A stretch of 64,000 nucleotides of DNA, taken from positions 10,784,317-10,848,316 of the forward strand of contig OX336354.1 in the NCBI GenBank assembly GCA_946902875.1, written 5' to 3'. The notes beneath the pieces are model-generated. The model was not told the origin of the DNA, searched no databases, and worked only from the letters and a program-made list of their open reading frames with translations. A program made the translations under genes and the position numbers. This stretch comes from Nematopogon swammerdamellus (Eukaryota; Arthropoda; Insecta; Lepidoptera; Adelidae). Below are positions 1-12,097 of this stretch, in pieces (the stretch's first letter is position 1; each line of letters begins with the position of its first letter).

Positions 1-520
1 TTACTTACGTAAATATTTATAGCATAAACAATGTACCTACGTAAGTACATTGTTCGCCTATATGTATTTCGAGAATCACTCAATTTTCTTGCGGTTTCCC
101 CAATGCATTTTATCTCCTGAATTATATGCTTTTAACGTCAAAATATATTTAACGCGAGCTACTTGATTAATTAGATTATTTATTTATTGATTTATTTACT
201 TTATTTCAAATAATAATCCTGTGCGCAAAATTATCTTCATGATTAGCCATCTCTTGATTTGCTCTATATTTGCTACAAATTGAATTCTCATAACTGGTAG
301 GTAGGTTAGGTTCATACGAAATTTGTCCCACAATTAAATTACATGACTTTGCTGAATTAGCCGCGTTGATTCCATGTAAACTTGGGGACCTATCGTCAGT
401 ATTCGAAGTATTCCGTCTTGATTGATCATCAAATTGTAAATTGCATCGCGTGTCTTTTCGATCCTCAGTCGTTGGTTGTAGCGATAAAACTATGTTCAAA
501 GAGATCTATATATAATCGGT
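1..520. other. AT-rich sequence without a recognised gene
   Basis: No family-level match was seen. On the minus strand 206-505 is open for about 99 codons without an ATG start and is followed by several AATAAA hexamers. It could be an orphan terminal exon, but nothing supports it. Confidence 0.4.
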
Positions 521-808
521 TTGGAGGCTGACCGTGGTTCGAATCCACGTAATACTGTAGGTCCATTCCCTTCTTACCTTACTAGGTAGGTGGTAGGGTT
601 TAACCCGCCCGGGTTGATACCACTGCACTGAATGAAAGGTCGGTTGAAACGGCTATGTAAATAGTTCGTGTTTTCCGTCCAGTTCTGTGTATAGACGGCA
701 CGACCGAAGGGAAGCACTGACATGGCACCTAGTTCACCAAGGTGTTATGGGCTGCATCGCGTATGTAGTGGGTGACGTGGTCAATCGTGTCTGTTTCCAT
801 TAAAAATT
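521..808 (+). repeat. SINE-B copy, 5'-truncated
   Basis: Starts at the tRNA-like box B part (GTGGTTCGAATCCACG) and carries the SINE-B body: GGTAGGGTTTAACCCGCCCG, a ...GTGTTATGGGCTG segment and GTTTCCAT with an A-rich tail. It lacks the box A and 5S-like part seen at 12707. Confidence 0.8.
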
Positions 809-980
809 TCAAAAAATATATTACAGTGGGCATTGGGAACATTTTCATACAAAAACTTTGATCTCGAACGTCATTAACGCCATCTACAACCTCACATACG
901 GGCGTATCAAACTCATGTCACACTAGTATCAGGCCTCACGCACTCTATGTACTTGCGCGCACTAACTAGAACTACCTACC

Positions 981-1045
981 TCCCGACGGGCCGCCGCCGC
1001 GCGCCGGCGGCGGCGGCCGCCGGCGCGCGGCCGCCGGCAGTGGAA
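981..1045. promoter_or_regulatory. short CpG-rich patch, possible promoter
   Basis: An almost pure G+C stretch of CCG/GGC repeats in AT-rich surroundings, followed by sequence with possible initiator and donor-like motifs. No gene could be attached to it. The remainder of 809-2193 shows no gene. Confidence 0.25.
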
Positions 1046-2193
1046 TTTCAGTGGAAATTCGTCAACCGCGCGAAGTATACATAGACGCTCGCCCACGCAA
1101 CTGCGCGCAGCTGCAAAGAAATAACCACTTTACACTCGATCGTTAAGGTACATTTTCGCACGCAGCGATTGGCAACGTGAATGAAGATAGGAACATTTTC
1201 TACGGATTGATTTATCTGTTACGAAGTAACTATTAAATTACCTAGGTAACAATTACATAGTAGGATCACAATTTTGTTCCTGTTGTCCGGTCTAGTGTGT
1301 AGTTTGAATGTCTTTGTCTATGGTAATCCTAAGCGACTCGAAGTTAAATTTAAATCGTTGCGCGCAGACGATAAAACGTTGTTATTTCTATTATTTAAGC
1401 TTCGTGAGACTAACAATGCTTACCTTGCTATGGAGTCCTCGGCTGGCGTCGCGGCAGTCGGGTAATTAACATAATGGCATGTTTGCTTGTTGCCTGACTG
1501 ACACAAGTAAACGAAACATCCATAGCTTGACGATTCGTTTTGTCGTGCAAAATACACAGCTAAACATTCTAAAGGAATGAGGGGTATCATAATTGGCATC
1601 CTCAAAATGAGGGCTTCCCAACCGCATGCCATAATAATATCATCAATCATCAAATATATATCTACATACATACAGCGATATGCTAAATATATAAGTCAAT
1701 GTACATAAATAATATCCTATAATAGGACGAACTATATTTATCTCTATCTCGATCTCTTGTAGATTTTATATAATCTAAGGTTAATTAAGTAGGTAATAAT
1801 TAATCTAAACTTTAATTAATGTACAACATATAATAAAATTGGGAAATTGGCGCGTCTGTCTGTACCTACATTTAAGTAATAGAATGCATTGAGATAATTT
1901 TTGAAATTTATGTCTGTGTGTTTGTCTTTTTGTATGTTCGTTTGTGCACGCATCACGTAAAAACTAATGAATCAATTCGAACGGAGCTTTCACTAAAATA
2001 GTTATATGTAAAGCTTATAGTCTTTTTGGCAAACGCGTAGTTTGGGACTGGCGTTTTTGACATAGCAGTGTTCTGACAACCGCGCGTCCGACCGCAGTCA
2101 GGCAGGCACTCGCCCAAAAACCATAATACGAGTATTAACATTATATGGTAGACTAAAATTGTTCATATCGTAACATCGTAACACCAAATCCTA

Positions 2194-2452
2194 GAGAGCG
2201 TTTCAATTAAATCTTCCCTTCGCCGTTATGTTGGATCCACTGTTAGTGTCACTGTCAATGCTTAAATTTGTGTTGCCAGATTGTGAAGATTATATTACCT
2301 AATAATGAATTCGGTATTTACCGAATAATAAATACGGTACATACGGATAATTACGGGTAAATCTGTACACATAGCAACCCTCAAAGCTGTTTTGACAGAT
2401 AGACAGTGGAGCCAACATAACGGCGAAGGGAAGATTTAGTTGAAACGCTCTC
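2194..2452. mobile_element. MITE with imperfect fold-back TIRs and TA flanks
   Basis: The left end GAGAGCGTTTCAATTAAATC and the right end are inverted copies with mismatches over about 45 bp, including the CTTCCCTTCGCCGTTATGTT segment. TA lies on both sides. It has no coding capacity. The 2453-4340 interval beside it is AT-rich and holds no gene that I can see. Confidence 0.75.
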
Positions 2453-4340
2453 TATCAATATAATACCTAGAACGGCCTGGAATCCAAGGCACATTCATAA
2501 TGACAGCTGTCACTTACAAATAACATTTTCGAAAAACAAATGAAATGTGTCTAGTTTCGTTTCGACGACCGATTCGATTAGAATATGAAATAGGCGCGTT
2601 GGCCGTTCTAAAAAATTAGGTATTACGTCACTCATTCCTAGCCTAGACTAGAATGCCGCATAACTGATTCGATGCATGACTGCACTCAATGTCCACTCGC
2701 CGCGCAATCTGTTAATGTTTGCCTTGTTATAATTATCTGCAATAATATTTCACTTCATAGATAGTATTAGATTTATCTTCCAGCGCAGCGGTGGCATGGC
2801 GCATGTGAAGGCTGATAGATAACGGTGCGCTTCTGTGACAACAAGAAAGCCTCGTAACGTATTGTAGGCACAGAAGCAAAGTCCCGAATAATTAGCAACT
2901 CGCTAGATATGAATCCATGTTCATGTGTAGTTCGCTATTAACGTGAAAAATACTGTTTAAAAATATGCATATGTGTACCTACAAGCTGTTTACGGTTTTA
3001 CATTGAATAATTATTTTTTTGAGAAACCTCCTAATCCTCTGAATACAGAAGAAAATATTGTATGTCTGTAACATGTGGACCAATTGATTCATTTTGTTTA
3101 TTTAAAGGAGAATGCCTTTTTCGAAACCGTTAAAAAAGTAAAAGTAGAAGGGTAGGTAGTTGAAGGCGATGAACACAACAATCAAGAGAATGACATAATA
3201 CAAATTCTTTTTTCAAGAAAATATCATCATCATCACCATCATCAGCCAGTATCGGTCCACTGCTGGACATAGGCCTCTCCCAAATACAAAATATAAAAAA
3301 GTAATACAAATAACGAAATAATTAAAACCTACCTAAGAAATATTAAAATAACTAACAGAAGGGGCTTTTTCACAAGTTCCCGGAACACTTCCATTACCCC
3401 ATTTATTATAATTTTTCCATTTAGGTAGGTATTTAAAAAAAAGAAACCATTTTTTTTTTTTCATTTTGACTACGCTGTACTTTTCTCTAAATTAAGTATT
3501 GGACAAACGTTTTGCGTATTTTGTCGTCAGTTTTATCAAAATCGGTTCAGTAGATCCGGAGGTACCGTAAACGGTGGCTACTTTCTACAGGTTTTGGAAG
3601 TTTTTTGTGTCTAAAAACTTGGGACATCATCGATAGTTGGGAAATTTTCTTGGCTTGCTACAGACATGTGTGTTCCTGGTTTGGGAACGACTTTCTTTCC
3701 TCTTCTGTGTCGAATCCTTCCAGAGTTGTAACCTCTAGTCTCTTTTAAAAACTCCAGTAGACTGTTATCGAGGACACGTCCAGTTACTTCTGAGCCATCT
3801 GATAGAAGTGTTTTCGTTGTTTTGGCGCGCTGACAAAGTAGCCCCCAGAACTGTCCAAGAAACCCGTAATGTCAATTTAGCCCCGTTTTACGGTACCTAT
3901 CTCTAACAATATTCCCCAGTAAGAACTTGAGTATACCACCAGGTGGCTAGATTCACTTAGCGTTCCTTAATTTTATTTCCTCGAACACCTATTTTGATTT
4001 CTGCGGTCATGTCATTCTAATACAACCTGATAATAAAACAAGTGAACTTTAGAAATGACATGAGCGCGCCTTTTCCGGAAATATGACAAATGGCTAATGG
4101 CTGTGCAATATCAAAGCACCTGTATGCATGACAATGTTGCGATGAATCACATTATATATAATCGCAGTTAATGATACAAAGTAAGTATATAAAATATGTA
4201 CCTCCGATGATGTCGCACAATGAGAACACTCCAATATGCTTCACACATGCTTGTCATAAATTGTATTATAAAATATATTATTATCTACAATGTAAAATAC
4301 AATGAATCGTGAAAAATCATTAGTAGGTCTTAAAATCTTT

Positions 4341-4576
4341 TTTTTTAGGGCTCCGTATCCGTCCTACGGGACAAGGGAATCTGTTTTTTAGGGTTCCGTA
4401 TCCGTCCTACGGGACCCTATTACTACGCCTACGTCGCGTCGTCTGTCTGTCTGTCTGTCCGTCGGTCCGTCCGAGTGCTGTATATTTTGAATCGCAATAG
4501 GTAGCCGGTTGAAATTTTCACAGTAGATGTATTTATTATGGCGGATGTGCCAACATACAGGTAATAAAAAAGCTAA
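4341..4576 (+). repeat. GGGTTCCGTA / GTCTGTCC-type interspersed repeat
   Basis: Contains TTAGGGTTCCGTATCCGTCC (preceded by a partial duplicate of itself), a CTGT/CCGT tract and CCGGTTGAAATTTTCAC. The same modules occur at 18654, 23755, 24200-24655, 54318, 59311 and 62480. It is a moderately long, high-copy repeat; its class is uncertain. Confidence 0.7.
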
Positions 4577-4673
4577 ACTACCGCGACGAACCAATCGTAG
4601 GTATATGTAGGTATCGTGATATATCTATCGCATGCATGCGCGCGCCTTGTTTAGAGTTACACTACACATATAT

Positions 4674-4933
4674 GGAGGTTACACGCTAGGTTTTCCATCA
4701 GTTCAGTCCGTGACCTTGGTCACGACCAGATTGACGCCAGACTGACGCCAGACGTAAAATGCATTCACACTATCAGTCTGCCATCAGTCTAGTATCAAAA
4801 TATTTTAAAATCCATCAGTCTGGTCCATCAGTCCAAACCATCCATCCATCAAAGTAGATTAAACGGTCAGTCTGGACCATGGTTTAACCAGACTGATGGA
4901 CTGAACTGATGCCAAACCTAGCGTGTAACCTCC
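4674..4933. mobile_element. MITE, tandem pair copy 1
   Basis: 260 bp with inverted ends GGAGGTTACACGCTAGG and CCTAGCGTGTAACCTCC. Inverted similarity extends inward through the CCATCAGTTCAGTCC / GGACTGAACTGATG segments. Non-coding. Confidence 0.85.
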
Positions 4934-4942
4934 GTCATATAC

Positions 4943-5202
4943 GGAGGTTACACGCTAGGTTTTCCATCAGTTCAGTCCGTGACCTTGGTCACGACCAGAT
5001 TGACGCCAGACTGACGCCAGACGTAAAATGCATTCGCACTATCAGTCTGCCATCAGTCTAGTATCAAAATATTTTAAAATCCATCAGTCTGGTCCATCAG
5101 TCCAAATCATCCTTCCATCAAAGTAGATTAAACGGTCAGTCTGGACCATGGTTTAACCAGACTGATGGACTGAACTGATGCCTAACCTAGCGTGTAACCT
5201 CC
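4943..5202. mobile_element. MITE, tandem pair copy 2
   Basis: A second 260-bp copy only nine bases after the first, in the same orientation and differing at only a few positions. Such close identity points to a recent local duplication or paired insertion. Confidence 0.85.
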
Positions 5203-5765
5203 GTCTTACACCGGAGAGCTTATCAAGTTATCAGCGATTATCGCAGAAACAGCGGTAGCCGCAGCTCTGTCTCACTAGACGCAATGAGAAGGCCGTTGGA
5301 GCGTGTGAGAAGGGTCATAAAAAATTGCTAGTAGCGATAAATAGCCTCGCTGATCTAGTCGTCTGTACCATGCAGTGGCCATGAAAACAAGTTTGATTTA
5401 ATGCGGAATTTTTTTATTTTTTCTTTAAATATTCTAGACTAACCGAAGATATATGATTTTCCTGTTAGAATCAAATTAGGCATGCTATTAAGTTAAAGAG
5501 TATCAGCCGGTTGATATGTACGTATATCATATTTACATCCGCATAATAAACGTCTTCTATTACGAGGATTGTTTATTAAAGATTTATATTATGAATGGTT
5601 GAATTTGCACTAATTGGAACAATAGGCAAACTAATGTCTAGTCCACCAGTAACATGTAAATCGAAAAATGTTTAAAGTATATACTTAGAATTTTATAAAA
5701 AAAAGATGGTGATCGATTGTTTAAGTCAAAATGAACAAGGATCTGGCATACACATTTTACTAGTG

Positions 5766-5850
5766 CACCCGGTGTTATGGGCTGACATCACGGATGTTGT
5801 ACATAGGTGATGAAGCCAACCGTATCAATTTCCATAGAAAAAAAAAAAAT
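5766..5850 (+). repeat. SINE-B 3'-end fragment
   Basis: Carries CCCGGTGTTATGGGCTGACA, the AGCCAACCGT segment and an A12 tail. The flanks (5203-5765 and 5851-6726) are AT-rich with no gene visible. Confidence 0.75.
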
Positions 5851-6726
5851 GCCCCTATGTAGATGTTTTAATTGCAAAAATTATGTGGTACATTTTTTAG
5901 ATTACGAAAAACGTTAGTCAGAAAATGTCTTAAATATTATCTCCAAAATCACTCCTTTAATCTGGGTCCTACCTACCTAAGTGAGGGAAGATGAGTACCT
6001 ACTATGTGGCTGATATTAACAAATCATTGTTAAAGCCCTAAAAACATATCTCCAAAATCACTCCTTTTCATTAAATACAACCAAGAAGTTATATTTTTTT
6101 TAGTATTAATTTATATTAGTTTGGTTTTATGTATTTTATTCATATTGTAAATTCTAAATATACAAAAAATAGTTAAACAAAAATACTAAATGTAGTTATA
6201 CTACTTATTACTGAGCACGAGGCGAAAATGTCCTTCTCATTCTGAATTTAATGTTTTATTATATCAGAAATAAAATCAATGCACATTTAAAACTATCTTA
6301 AAATAAATAAAGAAATAACTTCATGTTTTATTCTTAGTTCTTCCGCATATTGAACAAACATTAAACTTGTGTCATTTCATTCGTCACAATAGTTTACACT
6401 TTAACCTATATCGTTTAACCCCACTATCGTAAGTTATCTTAGCACAGCAGTAGTGCCAAATCGCAAATACTTACTGTAGCCAGCAATACCGATTGATGCC
6501 ATCGTCCATTCACACGTCGAGATAATATCTATTGAGAACAACTGAATTATCAGGCGTTAAGTAGGTGGCATCCGGCTTTCGAGGAGACGTTCTTATCTCA
6601 AGATGTACAGGAAATGTTTTATTCTTTGCTTCTTCCGCATCCTTTACACTCTGTGATAATATGTGCTCACGCGTGTTTTTGTTGTGTACAGCATTAGGTA
6701 GGTATGAATGTGTATATTTAGGTACA

Positions 6727-6842
6727 GTACCCGGCAGCAAATAATGTCTGTCGGGCTTTAGAAATAGACAATCCGCTTGTAGAGCGTCGTCCCTGTCGCA
6801 GAGGGGCGTGCGAGTTCGCGCGCTCTACAACCAGATGGTTGT
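6727..6842. mobile_element. GCGGCAGTAAATAATG-type MITE, partial
   Basis: The left arm (CCGGCAGCAAATAATG, GGGCTTTAGAAATAGACAAT, TGTAGAGCGTCGTCCCTGTC) and centre are present, while the right arm stops in CTCTACAACCAGA. Compare the complete copies at 21286, 34912 and 40465. Confidence 0.7.
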
Positions 6843-6947
6843 TTTAGTTACAAATAAAGTAAGTACCTACTTGTAAAGTATGTACATGGGGAGCGTGTGA
6901 GAGTGTAATAGTGTGCGGTAGTGTTTGAGAGGAATTTATGAATATTA

Positions 6948-9900
6948 CTAGCTGAGCCCGCGGCTCCGCTCGCGTGAAATTCGTATTTCAAAGAAGACAG
7001 TAAGTAACTATGGGCGAGGCCGAAGGCCGAGCTGCGTTCAGGAAGTCGATAAACCATATCTAAGAAAGTAAGTACGAGTAAGGGCGAGGCCGAAGGCAAG
7101 CTGCGTTAAAGTAAACGATAAACCTTGTCAAATAAAGTAAGTAACTAACGGCGAGGCTTCAGGCTGAACTGTATTCTAGAAAGAAAATAAACCTTCTCGA
7201 AGAAAGTAAGTAACTGAGGGCGAGGCCGAAGGCCGAGCTGCGTTCAGGAAGACTATAAACCTTATCGAAGAAAGTAAGTAACTAAGGGCGAGGCCGAAGG
7301 CCGAGCTGCGTTCAGAAAGACCATGAACCTTCACGAAGACAGTAAGTAACTGAGGGCGAGGCCGAAGGTCGAGCTTCGTTCAGGAAGACTATAAACCTTA
7401 TCGAAGAAAGTAAGTAACTAAGGGCGAGGCCGAAGGCCGAGCTGCGTTCAGAAAGACCATGAACCTTCACGAAGACAGTAAGTAACTGAGGGCGAGGCCA
7501 AAGGCCGAGCTGCGTTCAGAAATACCATGAACCTTCACGAAGACAGTAAGTAACTGAGGGCGAGGCCGAAGGCCGAGCTGCGTTCAGGAAGACTATAAAC
7601 CTTATCGAAGAAAGTAAGTAACTAAGGGCGAGGCCGAAGGCCGAGCTGCGTTCAGAAAGACAATGAACCTTCACGAAGACAGTAAGTAACTGAGGGCGAG
7701 GCCAAAGGCCGAGCTGCGTTCAGGAAGGCGATAAACCTTATCTAAGAAAGTATGTAACTAAGGGCGAGGCCGAAGGCCGAGCTGCGTTCAGAAAAACTAT
7801 AAACCTTCTCGAAGAAAGTAAGTAACTGAAAGCGAGGCCGAAGGCAGAGCTACGTTCAGGAATACCATAAACCTTCTCAAAGAAAGTAAGTAACTAAGGG
7901 CAAGACCGAAGGCCGAGCTGCGTTCAGGAAGACTATAAACTTTCTCAAAGAAAGTAAGTAATTAAGGGCGAGGCCGAAGGCCGAGCTGCGTTCAGGAAGA
8001 CTATAAACCTTATCGAAGAAAGTATGTAACTAAGGGCGAGGCCGAAGGCCGAGTTGCATTCAGAATGACTATAAACCTCGAACAAAGTAAGTAACTGAAA
8101 GCGAGGCCGAAGGCCGAGCTACGTGCGTTCAGGAAGTCGATAAACCATATCTAAGAAAGTAAGTACGAGTAAGGGCGAGGCCGAAGGCAAGCTGCGTTAA
8201 AGTAAACGATAAACCTTGTCAAATAAAGTAAGTAACTAACGGCGAGGCTTCAGGCTGAACTGTATTCTAGAAAGAAAATAAACCTTCTCGAAGAAAGTAA
8301 GTAACTGAGGGCGAGGCCGAAGGCCGAGCTGCGTTCAGGAAGACTATAAACCTTATCGAAGAAAGTAAGTAACTAAGGGCGAGGCCGAAGGCCGAGCTGC
8401 GTTCAGAAAGACCATGAACCTTCACGAAGACAGTAAGTAACTGAGGGCGAGGCCAAAGGCCGAGCTGCGTTCAGAAATACCATGAACCTTCACGAAGACA
8501 GTAAGTAACTGAGGGCGAGGCCAAAGGCCGAGCTGCGTTCAGGAAGACTATAAACCTTATCGAAGAAAGTAAGTAACTAAGGGCGAGGCCGAAGGCCGAG
8601 CTGCGTTCAGAAAGACAATGAACCTTCACGAAGACAGTAAGTAACTGAGGGCGAGGCCAAAGGCCGAGCTGCGTTCAGGAAGGCGATAAACCTTATCTAA
8701 GAAAGTATGTAACTAAGGGCGAGGCCGAAGGCCGAGCTGCGTTCAGAAAAACTATAAACCTTCTCGAAGAAAGTAAGTAACTGAAAGCGAGGCCGAAGGC
8801 AGAGCTACGTTCAGGAATACCATAAACCTTCTCAAAGAAAGTAAGTAACTAAGGGCAAGACCGAAGGCCGAGCTGCGTTCAGGAAGACTATAAACTTTCT
8901 CAAAGAAAGTAAGTAATTAAAGGCGAGGCCGAAGGCCGAGCTGCGTTCAGGAAGACTATAAACCTTATCGAAGAAAGTATGTAACTAAGGGCGAGGCCGA
9001 AGGCCGAGTTGCATTCAGAATGACTATAAACCTCGAACAAAGTAAGTAACTGAAAGCGAGGCCGAAGGCCGAGCTACGTTCAGGAAGACCATAAACCTTC
9101 TCAAAGAAAGTAAGTAACAAAGGGCGAGGCCGAAGGTCGAGCTGCGTTCAGGAAGACGATAAACCTTATCTAAGAAAGTAAGTAATTAAGGGCGAGGCCG
9201 AAGGCCGAGCTACGTTCAGGAAGACCATAAACTTTCTCGAAGAAAGTAAGTAACTGAGGGCGAGGCCGAAGGCCTAGCTGCGTTCAGGAAGACTATAAAC
9301 CTTCTCGAAGAAAGTAAGTAATTAAGGGCGAGGCCGAAGGCCGAGCTGCGTTCAGGAAGGCGATAAATCTTATCTAAGAAAGTATGTAACTAAGGGCGAG
9401 GCCGAAGGCCGAGCTGCGTTCAGAAAAACTATACACCTTCTCGAAGAAAGTAAGTAACTGAAAGCGAGGCCGAAGGCCGAGCTACGTTCAGGAATACCAT
9501 AAACCTTCTCAAAGAAAGTAAGTAACTAAGGGCAAGGCCGAAGGCCGAGCTGCGTTCAGAAAGACTATAAACTTTCTCAAAGAAAGTAAGTAATTAAGGG
9601 CGAGGCCGAAGGCCGAGCTGCGTTCAGGAAGGCGATAAACCTTATCTAAGAAAGTATGTAACTAAGGGCGAGGCCGAAGGCCGAGCTGCGTTCAGAAAAA
9701 CTATAAACCTTCTCGAAGAAAGTAAGTAACTGAAAGCGAGGCCGAAGGCCGAGCTACGTTCAGGAATACCATAAACCTTCTCAAAGAAAGTAAGTAACTA
9801 AGGGCAAGGCCGAAGGCCGAGCTGCGTTCAGAAAGACTATAAACTTTCTCAAAGAAAGTAAGTCATTAAGGGCGAGGCCGAAGGCCGAGCTGCATTCAGA

Positions 9901-10667
9901 AAGACTATAAACCTTCTCGAAGAAAGTAAGTAACTGAAAGCGAGGCCGAAGGCCGAGCTACGTTCAGGAATACCATAAACCTTCTCAAAGAAAGTAAGTA
10001 ACAAAGGGCGAGGCCGAAGGCCGAGCTGCGGTCAGGAAGACGATAAACCTTATCTAAGAAAGTAAGTAATTAAGGGCGAGGCCGAAGGCCGAGCTACGTT
10101 CAGGAAGACCATAAACCTTCTCGAAGAAAGTAAGTAACTGAGGGCGAGGCCGAAGGCCGTGCTGCGTTCAGGAAGACTATAAACCTTCTCGAATAAAGTA
10201 AGTAACTGAGGGCGAGGCCGAAGGCCGAGCGGCGTTCAGGAAGACTATAAACGTTCTCGAGGAAAGTAAGTAATTAAGGGCGAGACCGAAGGCCGAGCTG
10301 CATTCAGAAAGACCATGAACCTTCTCGAAGACAGTAAGTAACTGAGGGCGAGGCCGAAGGCCGAGCTGCGTTCAGGAAGGCGATAAACCTTATCTAAGAA
10401 TGTAAGTAATTAAGGGCGAGGCCGAAGGCCGAGCTACGTTCAGGAAGACCATAAGACCATAATATTACATAAAAAAAAAACAAAAACTTTCATACAAAGT
10501 CGTCGTCCCCATTTCCCCCCTTAAAGTTGTAATTTCCAAAAAATCCTTAACGGATTCTTACGTTATGAAATAAACCTATGTTCCAAATTTCAGCTTTCTA
10601 GACTTAGTAGTTTCGGCTGTGCGTTAATAGATCAGTCAGTCAGGACAAACAATTTTATAAGTATAGA
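6948..10667 (-). mobile_element. Lep1-like non-autonomous Helitron expanded by a 68-bp array
   Basis: On the minus strand the element starts TCTATACTTATAAAATTG and ends in a GC-rich hairpin region (CGCGAGCGGAGCCGCG) followed by CTCAGCTAG. It is flanked by A on the 5' side and T on the 3' side, the Helitron insertion rule. Almost the whole interior is a tandem array. There is no Rep/helicase ORF, so it is non-autonomous. Confidence 0.75.
7000..10455. repeat. 68-bp tandem array (about 50 units)
   Basis: The unit consists of AAGGGCGAGGCCGAAGGCCG, AGCTGCGTTCAGGAAGACTA, TAAACCTTCTCGAAGAAAG and TAAGTAAC. Variants differ at a few positions (TTATCGAAG, TTCACGAAG, CGATAAACC). 68 is not a multiple of 3, and frames are broken, so the array is non-coding. 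Each unit holds the inverted repeat GGCC-GAA-GGCC and a GTAAGT motif. Confidence 0.93.
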
Positions 10668-11082
10668 TATCTACTCTTATTCTACTCGTATCTTCTACCA
10701 AAAGCATCTATCTACACTACTCCAACGCAACGCAACAGAACTGCTAACGCCATATATTACGACCATTCGACACTAAATTCCGTTTTCTTTGATACTGCTC
10801 AACCCTAAGGCTATTTAACTTTATGGTATATAGCCTACTATAGTGAGCCTGAAGAACTACTCTTTACATTGGTGTAAACCGCATAAAAATCTGTTAAGTG
10901 GTTCCGAGTTTACCTCAAACATACATACATACATGCAAACAGACGTTTCCTTTTATAAGAAGTAGAGATAGAGAAAAGAAGATAGAGATTAAATTATCCT
11001 CCCTTCCCCTCTCCCCGCGGACTCCTCCCCCGTACCTAAACCCCACTCTTCAACACCACCCCCAGTATGGATAAAATTATTT

Positions 11083-11595
11083 AAAATCCTAAAACCTAAT
11101 TTTGAAATCACCCCTATTTTAATTTAAGGGTTGATTTAGCAAAAACGCTGAAACACGTAATTCTTTATTTTATACCAAAAGCCTAAATATGAATTTTCAT
11201 ATCCCTAACTTGAGAAATGATGGGTTCCCCATACATTCTTACATCCCCTATTTCACCGCGTTAAGGGTTGTTTTTTTGAGACAAAAGGTAGCCTATGATC
11301 TTCCTCAGGATGCAATTCAGCTCCGTACAAAATTTCATAAAATCCTAAAATCTAATTTTGAAATCAACCCCTATTTTAATTTAAGGGTTGATTTAGCAAA
11401 AACGCTGAAACACGTATTTCTTTATTTCATACCAAAAGCCCAAATATAAATTGTCATATCCCTAACTTAAGAAATGCTGAGTTCCCCATACAAACTTTCA
11501 TCCCCTATTTCACCCCCTTAAGGGTTGTTTTTTGAGACAAAAAGTAGCCTATGTCCGTCCTCGGGATGCAATTCATCTCCGTGCAATATTTTATC
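11083..11595. repeat. 256-bp direct duplication near Helitron-like sequence
   Basis: AAAATCCTAAAACCTAATTT (11083) recurs at 11339, and the two copies stay collinear for about 256 bp, through GGGTTGATTTAGCAAAAACG and the CCCTTAAGGGTTG-type segment. They are followed by GCGGTTTAGGCGTGAAAAGG and a (CAGA)n tract, the usual Helitron 5'-side module. Confidence 0.75.
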
Positions 11596-11629
11596 GAAAT
11601 CTGTTCAGCGGTTTAGGCGTGAAAAGGTA

Positions 11630-11665
<36 letters not shown>

Positions 11666-11700
11666 CAGAGTTACTTTCGAATTTATAATATTAGTATGGA
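11596..11700 (-). mobile_element. Helitron 5' terminal module with (GACA)n
   Basis: GTTCAGCGGTTTAGGCGTG, a (CAGA)n tract and AATTTATAATATTAGTATGG. Read on the minus strand it begins TCCATACTAATATTATAAAT, a common lepidopteran Helitron 5' end. CCCGCGGCTTCGCTCGCGTG, an opposite end, follows at about 11716. Confidence 0.7.
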
Positions 11701-12097
11701 GTATGGATTATGAAGCCCGCGGCTTCGCTCGCGTGAAATTCGTATTAAAAAAGAAGAAAGTAAGTAAGCCCGCTACCATAGCTTTATTTCCGCGCGTGAA
11801 ATAATTCGGTTTGTATGAGAGACACATCTTGGCGTAAGCGAAACAGAATTTTACTGCCTATCCTGTGTCCCGTATAGTAAAATGTGCTTGTACTAAGTTT
11901 CATCGAATTCGGATGATCGGTTTAAGAGTTATGGAGGAACATACATACATACAGAAAAGATTTCTAAAAATCATCAATTTAGTTTTAGTATCATACATAG
12001 AGTCTACAAACGCAGTATCTCATAAAACAAAGTAACTATTACTCCATGGCCATCCCTTACAGATTTATTATTAGTAGTATTAGTAGTATAGTATATA

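Noticed and set aside
206..505. Open minus-strand frame of about 99 codons followed by AATAAA hexamers
   Set aside because: No ATG start, no recognised domain and no partner exons; it could be a terminal exon, but the evidence is only frame length.
1430..1461. Possible first coding exon (MESSAGVAAVG then GTAATT) after a CpG patch
   Set aside because: No downstream exon was found; joining to the tsl1 acceptor at 24675 would put tsl out of frame.
6948..10667. CRISPR-like array
   Set aside because: Units are contiguous with no unique spacers and the genome is eukaryotic; it is a tandem array in a Helitron.
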